A stretch of 64,000 bases of DNA from Zopfochytrium polystomum (Eukaryota > Chytridiomycota > Chytridiomycetes > Chytridiales > Chytridiaceae), in contig JAIVFJ010000258.1 in the NCBI GenBank assembly GCA_025765615.1, forward strand, positions 1 to 64,000, read 5' to 3'. Shown here in pieces: positions 21,895 through 32,390 of this stretch. Both the position numbers and the translations under genes were made by a program. The stretch's first letter is position 1; every line of letters starts with the position of its first letter. Under the pieces are notes generated by a model. The model was not told where the DNA came from and made no database searches. It saw nothing but the letters and a program-made list of their open reading frames with translations.

Positions 21895-22840
21895 TGCTGG
21901 GACTTCGGTGCGAGTCCCCAACAAATCCTTGTTTTCGTTGTTCCCCCACTTTTCCCAACTGCGTTTCTTTTTGGCTTGTTTCCATCGCCGAATTTCTTTC
22001 TTTTCTCCTCGTTCATCCTTTCTCTCCCTCTCTTTCTTACTTTTCCCTTTCGGTGTCCCCTTTATGTTCTTTTCTCTTTAAATTTTACTCTTCCAACAGT
22101 CCAAAATACTCGCTCCTCAACCTTTTCTGTTTCCCTCCTCCTTTTTTTTTTGGTGTTCCTCCTTTTCCTTCCAGCTCCAGGTTCCCCTCAGATTCCCTGT
22201 CTGTCCCGCGTTCTTCCCACTTTTGTTTCTTTTCCCCCTTTTCTCGTTTTCAGAGTTTCACGGTGCTACAGGCGAATCCACCTGGTTGGGGGGAATGGAG
22301 CCTTCTGGTGGTTGTTTTCATCTTTTCCTTTTATTTTTCGTTCCTTCGTTCGTTTCCACCGTTATTGTGTGTGCTCCTTGTTTGACGAAGAGGAGGGGGG
22401 AGGAAAGCGCGACGGCGCGACGATGAGGTGCGCGGTGACAGAAAAATAAATGAGGAGAGTCGTTTTTGTTGTGCGGGCAAAGTATTATTGTTTGAGGTTT
22501 TTCGAACCGACGAAGAGGGTGGACAGCTGCAAAAGGGGACATGTTGACCGAACAAGATGGCAATCCAAGTTTGGACCTTTGAGTATTTAATGAGGAATCT
22601 TCAAGAGGCCAACAAGTCGGTTGAATTAAGGTCGGGAACCGGGATAAGAAAGAGCAGGCGAAGCGTCCCCAAAAAAAGTCCCAAGCGGAGCGAATATCGC
22701 AACGAAACAATAGCAAAAAGACTGTCGGAGAAAAAAAAATTTTTTTTGAAGCATATTTAGTGCAAGGCTTTGAAATGCCCTTGCTCCCAAGGCTCGCATC
22801 GATCAGCGACGCGACGACGCCAGCCGGTCTGTTTGGACCG
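21895..22840. other. 3' flank of SAPS gene, no gene seen
   Basis: Strongly pyrimidine-rich on the plus strand to about 22380, then mixed. No coding frame is supported on either strand. Confidence 0.4.
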
Positions 22841-23137
22841 TCAGATCTTTTGTTGGGCCGCATGGACTTCCGGAGAGCCCATGACAGAACGGCATCGTTC
22901 CCTGACGATCGGGATGTGCACGTTGTAGTAGTGGTGGAGGATGGCCTCCTTGCAAAAGTGCGGCTCGAGGGCGTCCGGAGGGAACGACAGCGGCGGTGCG
23001 GAACCGAAGCGTATGAAGGGCCGTGGCTTGTGGCTTGGGCGCCACCATTTTTGGACATGATTTTTTGATTTTTTTTCTTCGGCAACGAATTTGAACAACC
23101 GCGACCGCGCCCCCAATCGATCACTACCAACGACCAT
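22841..23137 (-). CDS. Fe/Mn superoxide dismutase-like N-terminal domain, truncated
   Basis: From ATG at 23137 the frame gives a basic, possibly mitochondrial leader (RLFKFVAEEKKSKNHV), then PPLSFPPDALEPHFCKEAIL and HHYYNVHIPIVRER..SPE. This aligns in order with the N-terminal helical hairpin of Fe/Mn SODs (pattern L-P-F...LEPHF...E...HH...H...V). The His of LEPHF, a metal ligand in true SODs, is present. The frame stops at 22841 and no C-terminal alpha/beta domain with its metal-binding Asp and His is found to the left. It could be a pseudogene, an exon of a spliced gene, or an SOD-fold mitoribosomal protein (mS42/mS43 type), in which catalytic residues are often lost. Confidence 0.45.
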   Translation of the reverse strand: MVVGSDRLGARSRLFKFVAEEKKSKNHVQKWWRPSHKPRPFIRFGSAPPLSFPPDALEPHFCKEAILHHYYNVHIPIVRERCRSVMGSPEVHAAQQKI

Positions 23138-23490
23138 CGCTCGCCCCCACCTCCATCCCACTGCTCCGAACGACGATCAACCGTTTCTCCCGATCGTTAT
23201 CTGCAAGTTGACCATCCGCTGAACATCTTACGCACGTTGCACCAATGTGAGGATTGATCCACGCACACATACAGACACAACGACCACCCACTTTGAGACA
23301 ATCACAAAACTCCATTCTTTCAACACGGCGTGCTTTGTTCAAAAAAAATTTGCAAATTCAACAAGCTGAAGCTTTCATTTTGCTCTACCACAGCACGGTC
23401 AGATGCTCCGCTTCATGTGAGTACATCTTTCCAACAACAATTTGGCCAAGCAGATTCAAATAATTTCCACCCCTGAACTACTCCATCACA

Positions 23491-26400
23491 ATGTCCCACG
23501 ACTCTTCCTCTCCCTCAATTAAAAAAAAAAGCTCGAGTATCTTGGGAGTTATCCCCATCCGATCCTACAAGTTTTGGGTTGAAGTCCAGTACATGGATGA
23601 TCCTTCCGTCCAAGTTCTTGAATTGTCCACTCCTAATGTCAAAACTCTGAAGGAAGTGGTTTGTAAATCAAGTCATTTCAACTTCTTTTGAACTGACCGC
23701 TTTCCTTCAAGATCTTCAAAAAGACAGATGCTTTTCTTGGCCAAGATATCCAGATCTTGTTGAGAGCTCATGATGGCACCAAGGATGTCACGGATGCTGA
23801 AACTCTGGTCGAGCATTTGATTCGAACCTCGGCGATTGAGAAAATGGCGCGTTTCCAGATTCAGCCGAAGAAGAGTGTGAACAGTCAGTTGCAGTCTCTG
23901 CCCAGTACTGCCCCCCCCAATCAGACCCTCAAAGATTTATGATGGCTTCCTGTCCTACCAGTAAGTTCCAACCGGATTTAAATCTTAACTCACTTAATTG
24001 TTCTTCTGATTTTCTCACTTCCAGATGGAATAGCCAGGATGTTGTAAAGGGCATCCACAAGGACCTCACATCCAATGGACTTGAAATCTGGTTTGATTTG
24101 AGTGATATGTGTGGGTCTGTTAGCAAGGCGATGACTGAAGGAGTTGACTCCAGCAAAGTCTTTATCCCTGTTTTGACCCTTGATTACGAGGTATGAGGGA
24201 ACTTGATTTCACACCAGTGTGCTCACTGTTCCACAAGAAATCAGAAAACTGTCTTTTGGAGATAAGATATGCGACAACCAGGAAGAAACCAAAGGCTCCA
24301 GTCAGGCTTTTGAAGCAAGGTGAAGATGCAAAGGGAGAGTCGTTTGGACTGACTGCAATGTGAGTTGGAATGATTGAATTCTGAAAAACAGCCTCCACTA
24401 ACACACAACACCAAGGCTTTTGTATGCTGACTTTGCTGGAAAAAGCTATGGCTCTGCTGAGTGGAATGCTCAGATGAATATTCTTGTGACTCAGATCAAG
24501 CATTGTCAGTCTGTCCCAGCTGCTGCTCAGCCTTCTGTTTCTGCAAGTTCTGCGCCCACTGATGTGTTGAAAGACTGGCTCAATCCAGTTGACTCTGAAG
24601 TGGATGCTGAGAAGCACTTGAAAGCCTATGTTGCAGGCACCCGTGAATTCTACCTGACAGCAGTCCATGAGTGGCTGCAGTCAGCTGATGTGACCTCTCC
24701 TGTCCTGTGGTTGAATGGAGGGGCTGGACTTGGAAAATCTGTGATTGCCTGGCTTGTGAGCCAAAACCCCCCCAGCAAGTTTGTGCTTGGCTCTGTGTTC
24801 TACTGTCGCCATGATGACTCGCAGAAGAACAGTCCGCAGCGCCTTCTATCCACTACTGTGTGGAACCTGTGTTCTGTCCTGCCCTCTTTTAGGCAATTCT
24901 GTGAAAGGGCAAGGGATGAAGATGTCAAGAATGGAGATGACAGTATTTTGAAGAAACCCCAAGAAGCATTCAAGCAGATTCTTGTTGATGGATTGAAGCA
25001 GCTGGATGCCAGTGACAAGCAGAAGAATGTGTTACTGATCATTGATGCTTTGGATGAGTGTGGAACCCCGGGCAGCAAGGACAGAACTGGTTTGTTGGAC
25101 CTCCTGTTCCTTGCTGCGGAGGAGCTGCCCCCGTTTATAAGGATATTCACCACTGGAAGGCCTGAGGAGGATGTCTATCGCACCATGATGAAGTTGGATT
25201 CCATGGTTCTTGAGCCAAATGATGAGGAGAACAGAAAAGATATGAATTTGTTTGTGGAAACCACGCTGTCAAAGTCCTTCCCTGTGGGCACGCTGACTTC
25301 AGACGATGTGGAGACATTGTCTGCTGAGCTTTTTGAGAGATCTTCAGGCATCTTCCAATTTGCGCACCTTGCCTGCAATGAGCTTGCACAAGTTCAGCCT
25401 GACCAAGTCCTTGAAACTGTCCAGAACTTTGGTGTTGGAATAGATGGAGTGTATGAGCAGTTTTTTCAGGACCAGTCAAGTCAACACCAACAACTTTAGA
25501 CTTGTGATGAAGATTGTTCTTGCTGCCAAGGAGCCTATCCCTCAAGATGTCATTGCGGAGCTGCTTGGTGTTGCGTCTCATGTGGTTGGACAGGTTCTTG
25601 TGGAGGCAAGTATTGAATAATTTTTTGACCAAACAATCTATCCAGATTCATCGCATTCTGGACAGAAGTGATGAAGGGAGAGTGAAAGTTATGCACAAAA
25701 GCCTTGTAGACTATCTGGTTTCAGGCAAGAGGTGCTTAGACCGTCAGTTCTTCATCCGTCTTTCCGAAGCCAGAAGAGACATTACTTTGTCCTGCTTGGA
25801 GATAATGGTCCAGCACAATGGCTCGCTGGAGAACAAGTATGAATCTCTGAATGGCACTGATGGCTTTATGACACAGAATGCCACCGCTCAGTATGCCTTC
25901 AAATTTTGGCTCTTTCACCTTGAAGACGTTGGCCAAGATGTATGTCAGAGCTGGAAAGAGTGGAAGGAATTTGCTTCACCACACATGTTTGGGCCAGCAG
26001 CACTGTGCATTGCAATCATGCTGAAAAGGGACTGGCTTGTCCAGGCTGTTCTTCAAGCAGGAGAAGGAAAGTTAATCGTCAGTGTGGCCAAAAAAATGAA
26101 AGTATTCCCTTCAACTCCGCTATACGAAGCAGCGAAAAGAGGATTGGCAACTGCTTGCAAAGCATTGATTCAGGTTGGGGGGGAAGACGTCAATTGTAGA
26201 GGTTATAGCCCAGGCGACAGAAACCAATATGTTGGAATGAACAGGACTCCATTGATGATTGCAGCAGCAGGGGGCCATTTGCAGACTGTTCATCTCCTTC
26301 TTGATTTGGGTGCAGACAAAACTTTAGTGGATGCAAATGGTCATGAAGCTTATCAGTATGGCTGCAGATATTTTATTCTGAAATGGCATGCAACAACGGT

Positions 26401-28669
26401 AAGCTCCAAAATCAGTTGCCATGCCCCTGACTTCTAACAGAATGTTCAAAGACCAATGAATCTTCCATATGGGACTTTTTCACTCACAGACAACTTCAAA
26501 ATGACCTCCAGGACTAGTTTCAGATAAACAATGAGACAATCGACGCAGTTAATCCTTCTGGAAAGACACCACTCCACATTGCGTCAGACAATGGCCACTT
26601 AGAAGTGGTAAAGTGGTTGTTGGGGCATGGAGCCGCTGTGAATACTGAGGACGAGGGCAAGCGGACACCACTCCACTTTGCATTGAACGGTGGCCATTTA
26701 GAAGTGGTCAATTGGTTGTTGGAGCATGGAGCCACTGTGGATGCTGAGGACAAGGACAAGCGGACACCACTCCACTTTGCATCGCTGAATGGCCATTTAG
26801 AAGTGGTCAAGTGGTTGTTGGAGCATGGAGCCACTGTGAATGCTGAGAACGAGACCAAGTGGACACCACTCCACTCTGCATCAAACCGTGGCCATTTGGA
26901 AGTGGTCAAGTGGTTGTTAGAGCGGGGAGCCACTGTGAATGCCGAGAACAAGGACAATCAGACACCACTCCACTTTGCATCGCAGAATGGCCATTTAGAA
27001 GTGGTCAAGTGGTTGCTGGAGCACAGAGCCACTGTGAATGCTGAGGACAAGGACAAGTGGACAGCACTCCACTGTGCATCGGGCGCTGGCCATTTGGAAG
27101 TGGTCAAGTGGTTGTTGGAGCAAGGAGCCACCGTGAATGCTGAGACCAAGGACAAGTTGACACCACTCCACTTTGCATGGCTATTTAAAAGTGGTCAAGT
27201 GGTTGTTGGAGCACAGAGCCACTGTGAATGCTGAGGAGAAGGACAAGTTGACACCACTCCACTTTGCATCGAACGGTGGCCATTTAGAAGTGGTCAAGTT
27301 GTTATTGGAGTGTGGAGCCACTGTGAATACTGAGAACAAGGATGAGCAGACACCACTCCACTTTGCGTCGCAGAGTGGCCATTTAGAAGTGGTCCAGTGG
27401 TTGTTGGAGCACAGAGCCACTGTGAATGCTCAGGACAAGGACAAGTTGACACCACTCCACTTTGCAACGCAGAATGGCCATTTAGAAGTGGTCAAGTGGT
27501 TGTTGGACTACGGAGCCACTGTGAATGCTGAGGAGAAGGAGAAGTGGACACCACTCCACTTTGCATCGGGCACTGGCCATTTAGAAGTGGTCAAGTGGTT
27601 GTTAGAGCACAGAGCCACTGTGAATGCTGAGAACAGGGACGAGCAGACACCTCTCCACTTTGCATCACAGAATGGCTATTTAGAAGTGGTCAAGTGGTTG
27701 TTGGACTACGGAGCCACTGTGAATGCTGAGGAGAAGGACAAGTGGACACCACTCCATTCTGCATCAAACCGTGGCCATTTGGAAGTTGTCAAGTGGTTGT
27801 TGGAGCACGGAGCCGCTGTAAATGCTGAGAACAAGGACAAGTGGACACCACTCCACTTTGCATCGAACACTAGCTATTTAGAAGTGGTCAAGTGCTTGTT
27901 GGAGCATGGAGCCACTGTGGATGCTGAGGACAAGGACAAGTGGACACCACTCCACTTCGCATCGAATGGTGGCCATTTGAAAGTGGTCAAGGGGTTGTTG
28001 GAGCACGGAGCCACTGTGAATGCTGAGAACAAGAACAAGTTGACACCACTCCACTTTGCATCAAATGGTGGCCATTTGGAAGCAGTTAAATGGTTGTTGG
28101 AGCAAGGAGCCACTGTGAATGCTGAGAACAAGGACAAGTGGACACCACTCCACTTTGCATCGAATGGTGGCCATTCGGAAGTGGCCAAGTGGTTGTTGGA
28201 GCATGGAGCCACTGTGAACGCTGAGAACAAGGAAGAGCAGACACCACTCCACTTTGCTTCGAACCATGGTCATTTGGAAGTTGTCAAGTGGTTGTTGGAG
28301 CATGGAGCCACTGTGAATGCTGAGAACAAGAACAAGTTGAAACCACTCCACTTTGCATCGAACAGTGGTCATTTAGAAGTGGTCAAGTGGTTGTTGGAGC
28401 ACGGATCCACTGTGAATGCTGAGAACAAAGGCAAGCGGACACCCCTCCACTTTGCATCACAGAATGGCCATTTGGAAGTTGTCAAGTGGTTGTTTGAGCA
28501 CGGAGCCACTGTGAATGCTGAGGACAAAGACAAGCGGACACCACTTGACTTTGCATCGAACGGTGGCCATTTAGAAGTGGTCAAGTGGTTCAAAGGAAGT
28601 GGGCATCATGATGTTTGCCGAATTCCTGCATGGTCAAGAGTCCTCAATGCTCCCTGCTTCTTTTGAGGC
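23491..28669 (+). CDS. TIR-NACHT-ankyrin STAND (NLR-like) receptor
   Basis: About 1,600 codons over seven exons: 23491-23658, 23712-23960, 24025-24190, 24238-24359, 24416-25605, 25646-26398, 26524-28669. Domains in order: a ubiquitin-like segment (VQVLELSTPNVKTLKEV...DIQILLRAHDGTKDV); a TIR domain (YDGFLSYQ, GLEIWFDLSDMCGSVSKAM, SSKVFIPVLTLDYE, then SENCLLEIRYA, whose Glu matches the TIR NADase glutamate); a NACHT NTPase with Walker A GGAGLGKSVIAW (about 24713-24750) and Walker B LLIIDALDECG (about 25036-25068), sensor-like TTGRPEED and a winged-helix MHKSLVDYLVS; a helical linker; one degenerate and 21 near-identical ankyrin repeats. The intron after QVLVE is GC-AG. The frame is interrupted at a C8 run (23911-23918), near 25470-25485, and by an 8-bp gap at 27176. 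The family role, by analogy with fungal and animal NLRs, is nucleotide-dependent oligomerisation after ligand sensing; the ligand is unknown. Confidence 0.85.
25606..25645 (+). other. 40-nt GC-AG intron
   Basis: Reading frame continues from QVLVE to IHRILDRS only if GCAAGT at 25606 acts as donor and CCAG at 25645 as acceptor. GCAAGT is the usual consensus for the minor GC donor class. Confidence 0.65.
26561..28592 (+). repeat. 99-bp tandem repeats encoding 21 ankyrin units
   Basis: Each unit encodes 33 residues on the pattern TPLHFASxNGHLEVVKWLL EHGATVNAExKDK. I count 21 units, with near-identity at the DNA level including synonymous sites. Variable residues cluster at the turn before TPLH (KW, KL, KR, EQ, NQ), at SN/SQ/SG before the first helix ends, and at EHG/EHR/DYG/ECG/ERG, i.e. 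the exposed face. One unit lacks 8 bp (27176). Confidence 0.92.
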
Positions 28670-29647
28670 TGGAAGGACGGATGGCAGAGCTGGTGAAGTT
28701 TCCCTGGAGTCCAAGGTGGAATGAATACCGCTGGTTCTTTAGACCATGCACACAGAAATGCAGGAACTCGTCTGCGTGGGTTCTTTGGACTTTTTAGCAA
28801 CTCGAAATAGTAGGTTTTCCTTTTGAATCTCTTTTCCTCTTCTTGATGGATTGCTTTCCAAACGAAGTAACTTCAGCTGTTTCGTCCATTTTTGAAGCTT
28901 TACTGAATTTTCACCTTTGTGAGGTGTTATCAGTCTTCTCTGAGGGGAGAGTGGACGGAGTGTCGGAGCTGGAGATGTGTGGGTGAGTGTGTGTGTCTGT
29001 TTGTGTTGTTTGCGTGTGTTCTGTGGTGGTTTTACTCCAGAACCTGGAAAGAGAATAAAGACGCTGTTCTTAGTTATGATACATAATTATGGTATGCTTG
29101 CCAAGTGGAAAAAAAATTGAGAGTGCGGAGGGTGGAATCCAAAGTTGCCAAAACTATGCGGGTCTGTTGTGTTGGTCAGTCTTGGTCCACTTCTTCATTG
29201 TATATTGTTTAACGCCCACTTCATAATCTGATACATTACTCAAACATTTTAGTCCGTTGTGCGCAATCATATCTCAGATCGAAATTAAATTGTTTTATAC
29301 TTGACCTTTCGCCATGTAATTCTTATTCCTCTGTTGAATTTTTGTTTTTTTTGGTGTAAATCAAGACCATTCATTCTAGCTTCGTCTGTCGGTTTTTCGA
29401 AAGGTCATTTATTAATTTTTTTCTTTGTATTTCTTATCCGCGTTCAGAATCCTTTATACACGAGTCCAAGTGATAATCCAATAATAGTGTCACCAAAACA
29501 TTCTTTAGCATCTATGTGCTTCGTAATTCCTTGTGTTCTTTTGTATTTGGTGATGGTTATTTGATCCATTATATGTCCACTGTTTTGTACTTTTTCTTTT
29601 AATCATTCAGGTATTTCTGCACACTTCTTTAGTTTCTTTGGTCTGTA
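28670..29647. other. AT-rich intergenic, no gene seen
   Basis: Abrupt drop in GC after the NLR stop codon. No coding frame is supported; a short (TG)n lies near 28980. Confidence 0.45.
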
Positions 29648-29746
29648 AGAGCTTGGTTCAAATGCGTCGCCATCTCCATCTCCATCTGCCAAAAAACGAA
29701 AATTCAAAAATCTGCAGGGGCTGGTGGTTCATTTGAACCGAGCTCT
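29648..29746. mobile_element. 99-bp MITE-like palindromic repeat
   Basis: Ends AGAGCTTGGTTCAAATG and CATTTGAACCGAGCTCT are inverted repeats of 17 bp with one mismatch. The same left end recurs at about 29920, followed by similar GCCATTGCCATC and poly-A sequence, so at least two copies exist within 400 bp. Too short to encode anything; consistent with a miniature inverted-repeat element, family unknown. Confidence 0.5.
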
Positions 29747-29918
29747 AATTGTATTCACATCTATAATGTATTGTTCTTCTTTTCAATCTTTCATTCCACT
29801 TTTCAGTGTCTATTTTTTCTAACAGATCTTGTTCTTCTTCTTCTCTGATCCACTCGCTCAAATTTAAGTCCTTTCATTTTTTGTACACACAATTTTTTGC
29901 ATTTCCAATTTTATTATT

Positions 29919-29993
29919 GCTAAGAGCTTGGTTCAAATGCATTGCCATTGCCATCAGCCCTCACAAAAAAAAAAAATTGAAAAACTCTGGTTC
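29919..29993. mobile_element. second, degraded copy of the MITE-like repeat
   Basis: Starts TAAGAGCTTGGTTCAAATG like the copy at 29648; the right end (AACTCTGGTTCACATC) is diverged. Confidence 0.4.
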
Positions 29994-31030
29994 ACATCAC
30001 TCCACCGCCATTTCCTTCACCTTTTCGTTTTCCTTTTGGAGGTCGTTTTGAGAAGAAAAGGCGGAAAAGGTTTTTGAGCAAACAAGGAAATGTTGTTCCA
30101 AGTGCTGTTCAGGGTTAGGGCAAAAGGAGATGTCTATGGGCCACTGGACAGGACAATGTATTTGGAGTCTTAAGAAGCCCAAGAAACACAAAGAAACTCT
30201 CCTCTACACAAAGAGAAGACTCTCACACTCAGACCAAAGGCAGCTGTGAAAGGGTGGCACACTAGCAAAGAATGTGAGCAGGGGGGTTGAGGGGGGCGGC
30301 AGTTCCCCCACTAGGGCTCAGGGGGTGGGAGCCCCCTCCAAACAGAGAAGTGTGGGGTGGCTGAAACCCCTCCCCCCCCCCCAAAAATACTATTTCTGCT
30401 TATAATTTTGCAAAGTCAACTGGGCTGTTGTTTCTATCAATCAATGATTTGTAACTCTCTGAAAGGGGCAGCAAAATTCAAAAAGGAAGGAAGTCAACAG
30501 GCTGTCTGTCTATCCGAGTTGAAGTCAACAGATTGCCTGTCTACCTCCCCATCTATGGGAGTGGCAGTCAACAGACAGTCAATGAGTTGTCTGTCTTCCT
30601 CTCTGTCTCTGACTCTGGCTATTGGCTGTTGGTGGACAAGTTATCAAATTGTCAGCAACCTCTCTCTTTTAAGTGGGGGGTTGAGGGGGCGCCAGGAGCC
30701 CCCTGACCCAAAAACAATTTTCCTCCATCCCTCTCCAAATATCCTGCCACTGCATTCATTGTGGACTGCCACACTCTTTATTTGTCTATTTTTAGCCTGC
30801 TACACTCTTCAGTATCGTCGTTTTTCCAACTTTTTTTTTTTTTTTTTTTTTTGGAAAAACAAGGCTTTTGCAGCTGAACTCTTTCCTAATTGCAATCAGT
30901 GGGGGGGAACCTAACTTTTTGTCTTTGGTGTCCAATCAAAACTCAGTGGCGAAATTCAAATGGAAGCAAGTCAACACTGTGGGCCATGGCCAGTCACATA
31001 GCTACCATTTTGCATCAGAAACGGATCTGT
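29994..31030. other. intergenic, no gene seen
   Basis: No supported gene. G-rich GGGGGTTGAGGGGG stretches recur near 30280 and 30676, and a T22 run lies near 30830. Confidence 0.4.
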
Positions 31031-31244
31031 AGCTACCATTTTCAGCAAAATGGTAGCTCTGGGACCAGAAATTTTCGGAAAGGAGTGGGGAATGAAACCA
31101 GAGGCAAGAAAAATGGTGTTCAGAGCTCCCATTTTTCAAGAATGGGAGCTGGGGGAAACCAGTTTTTGCCAAAGGTGGTGGGGATTGAAACAAGAGACAA
31201 GGAAAAATGGTGGTGGGAGCTCCCATCTTCCAAGAATGGGAGCT
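31031..31244. repeat. three tandem ~93-bp units, each headed by a hairpin
   Basis: Perfect or near-perfect inverted repeats at 31031-31058 (stem AGCTACCATTTT, loop CAGC), 31124-31150 (stem AGCTCCCATT) and 31218-31244 (stem AGCTCCCAT/CTT). They are spaced 93 and 94 bp apart. The sequence after each hairpin is also repeated (ACCAG, then a GGAATGAAACCAGA or GGGATTGAAACAAGA run, then AAAAATGGTG). A partial copy precedes at about 31009. Confidence 0.75.
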
Positions 31245-31265
31245 GGCACACCCACCTCAAAGTGA

Positions 31266-31702
31266 TCAGAGGGTGGATACGGGCTGAATGTCGGCGAGCA
31301 CAAAGGCCGCCGGCGCCCACGACGGCTCAAAGTCGGCCTTGCGCCTGACCGTGTACTTGGTCGTCATGTTGGCGACGAGGTCGACCGTTATCTGCGCGAC
31401 GGGCAGCGTCTGCTTGCTGCGGTTGTTGACGACGCGCAAGACGCCCGCGATGAACCACGGCCCAGCGACGGCAGCCCGTTGAACCCGTGCACCAGCGGAT
31501 GCCCCTCTGCGTACGACGCCGGCATCAAACCGCCGCCAACACTGTCGTCGTCGAGCGCGCGGTACAGGCCGATCTCGACGTCGCCCGTCCACCGCAGTAT
31601 GAACGACTACTCGAGGCCGCTCTGGCGCGACGCCTGGCGGCAGCGCAGCAACCTCGGGCACGACCTTGCGGTTCTCGAGGTCGCCGGCGAACAGGATACC
31701 TG
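31266..31702 (-). CDS. coding fragment, unknown, frame-broken
   Basis: Begins after a splice-acceptor-like CAG near 31702 and ends at a stop at 31266. It reads GILFAGDLENRKVVPEVA, then in another frame WTGDVEIGLYRALDDDS..LMPASYAEGHPLVHGFNGLPS, then in the first frame GPWFIAGVLRVVNNRSKQTL, VAQITVDLVANMTTKYTV and a C-terminal ADFEPSWAPAAFVL. The amino-acid quality of all three parts is high, so this is a real coding region with two frame breaks. A beta-rich, arrestin-like fold would fit but I cannot assign a family. The 5' exons are not identified. Confidence 0.45.
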
Positions 31703-32390
31703 CGGGGTCCAATGAGAATCATGAGCGATAGCATCCCCTTCACGTCCTCCAGCACAGCGTCGTTTTTTTCTTACTCAACCGCGAGTCAAATAAAAAAAAA
31801 ATAAATTAAACAAAAGTCCGGCTGGGAATTCGTCCACACCCTCGCAGATTGAAGTCAACGGTGGAGCGCAGTCGCATTTTTCGCACGACGGGATTTTGGG
31901 AGGGAGGACGTAAAAACGGGCATTCAGAGAGCGCCTTTCATGGCGGGCGCGGGAGCCAAGCCAAGGGCATCTGCGAAGATCTAGTGATCCAACGCAGGCT
32001 GGAAACAAACAAACCTCTTTAAAAAGGCAAGACGGCTCAGTCGATTTACGGTAGAAGCTACTGTTAAAGTAGGACATCTCCGAGAGATCCGTTGAGCCAC
32101 TGCTTATTTTGATACACGTTAAATTCTTTGTTTGTTTCTTGTATGACTGGTGGGGATTTGGGGCGCAAAGGGTTAATAATTGTGCCCGGTCGAAAAACAG
32201 AAGGGCGGGGGTGAGGTTTCTCAGCAACGAGGTCCAAAGGCATAAGAGAAAGAGAACGGATTCGAGGGTACCAAAAAAAAATCGATTCTTTTTTAAAGGA
32301 GAAGAAGAAGAAATGGGATCTAATGTAGTAGAGGCCGGCCTTGCTGGTGTTTCCTTGCGTGCTTGAAAAAAGAACGCAATCACATCACGA
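31703..32390. other. intergenic, no gene seen
   Basis: Between the fragment above and the 3' end of the glycosidase gene; no supported frame. Confidence 0.35.
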
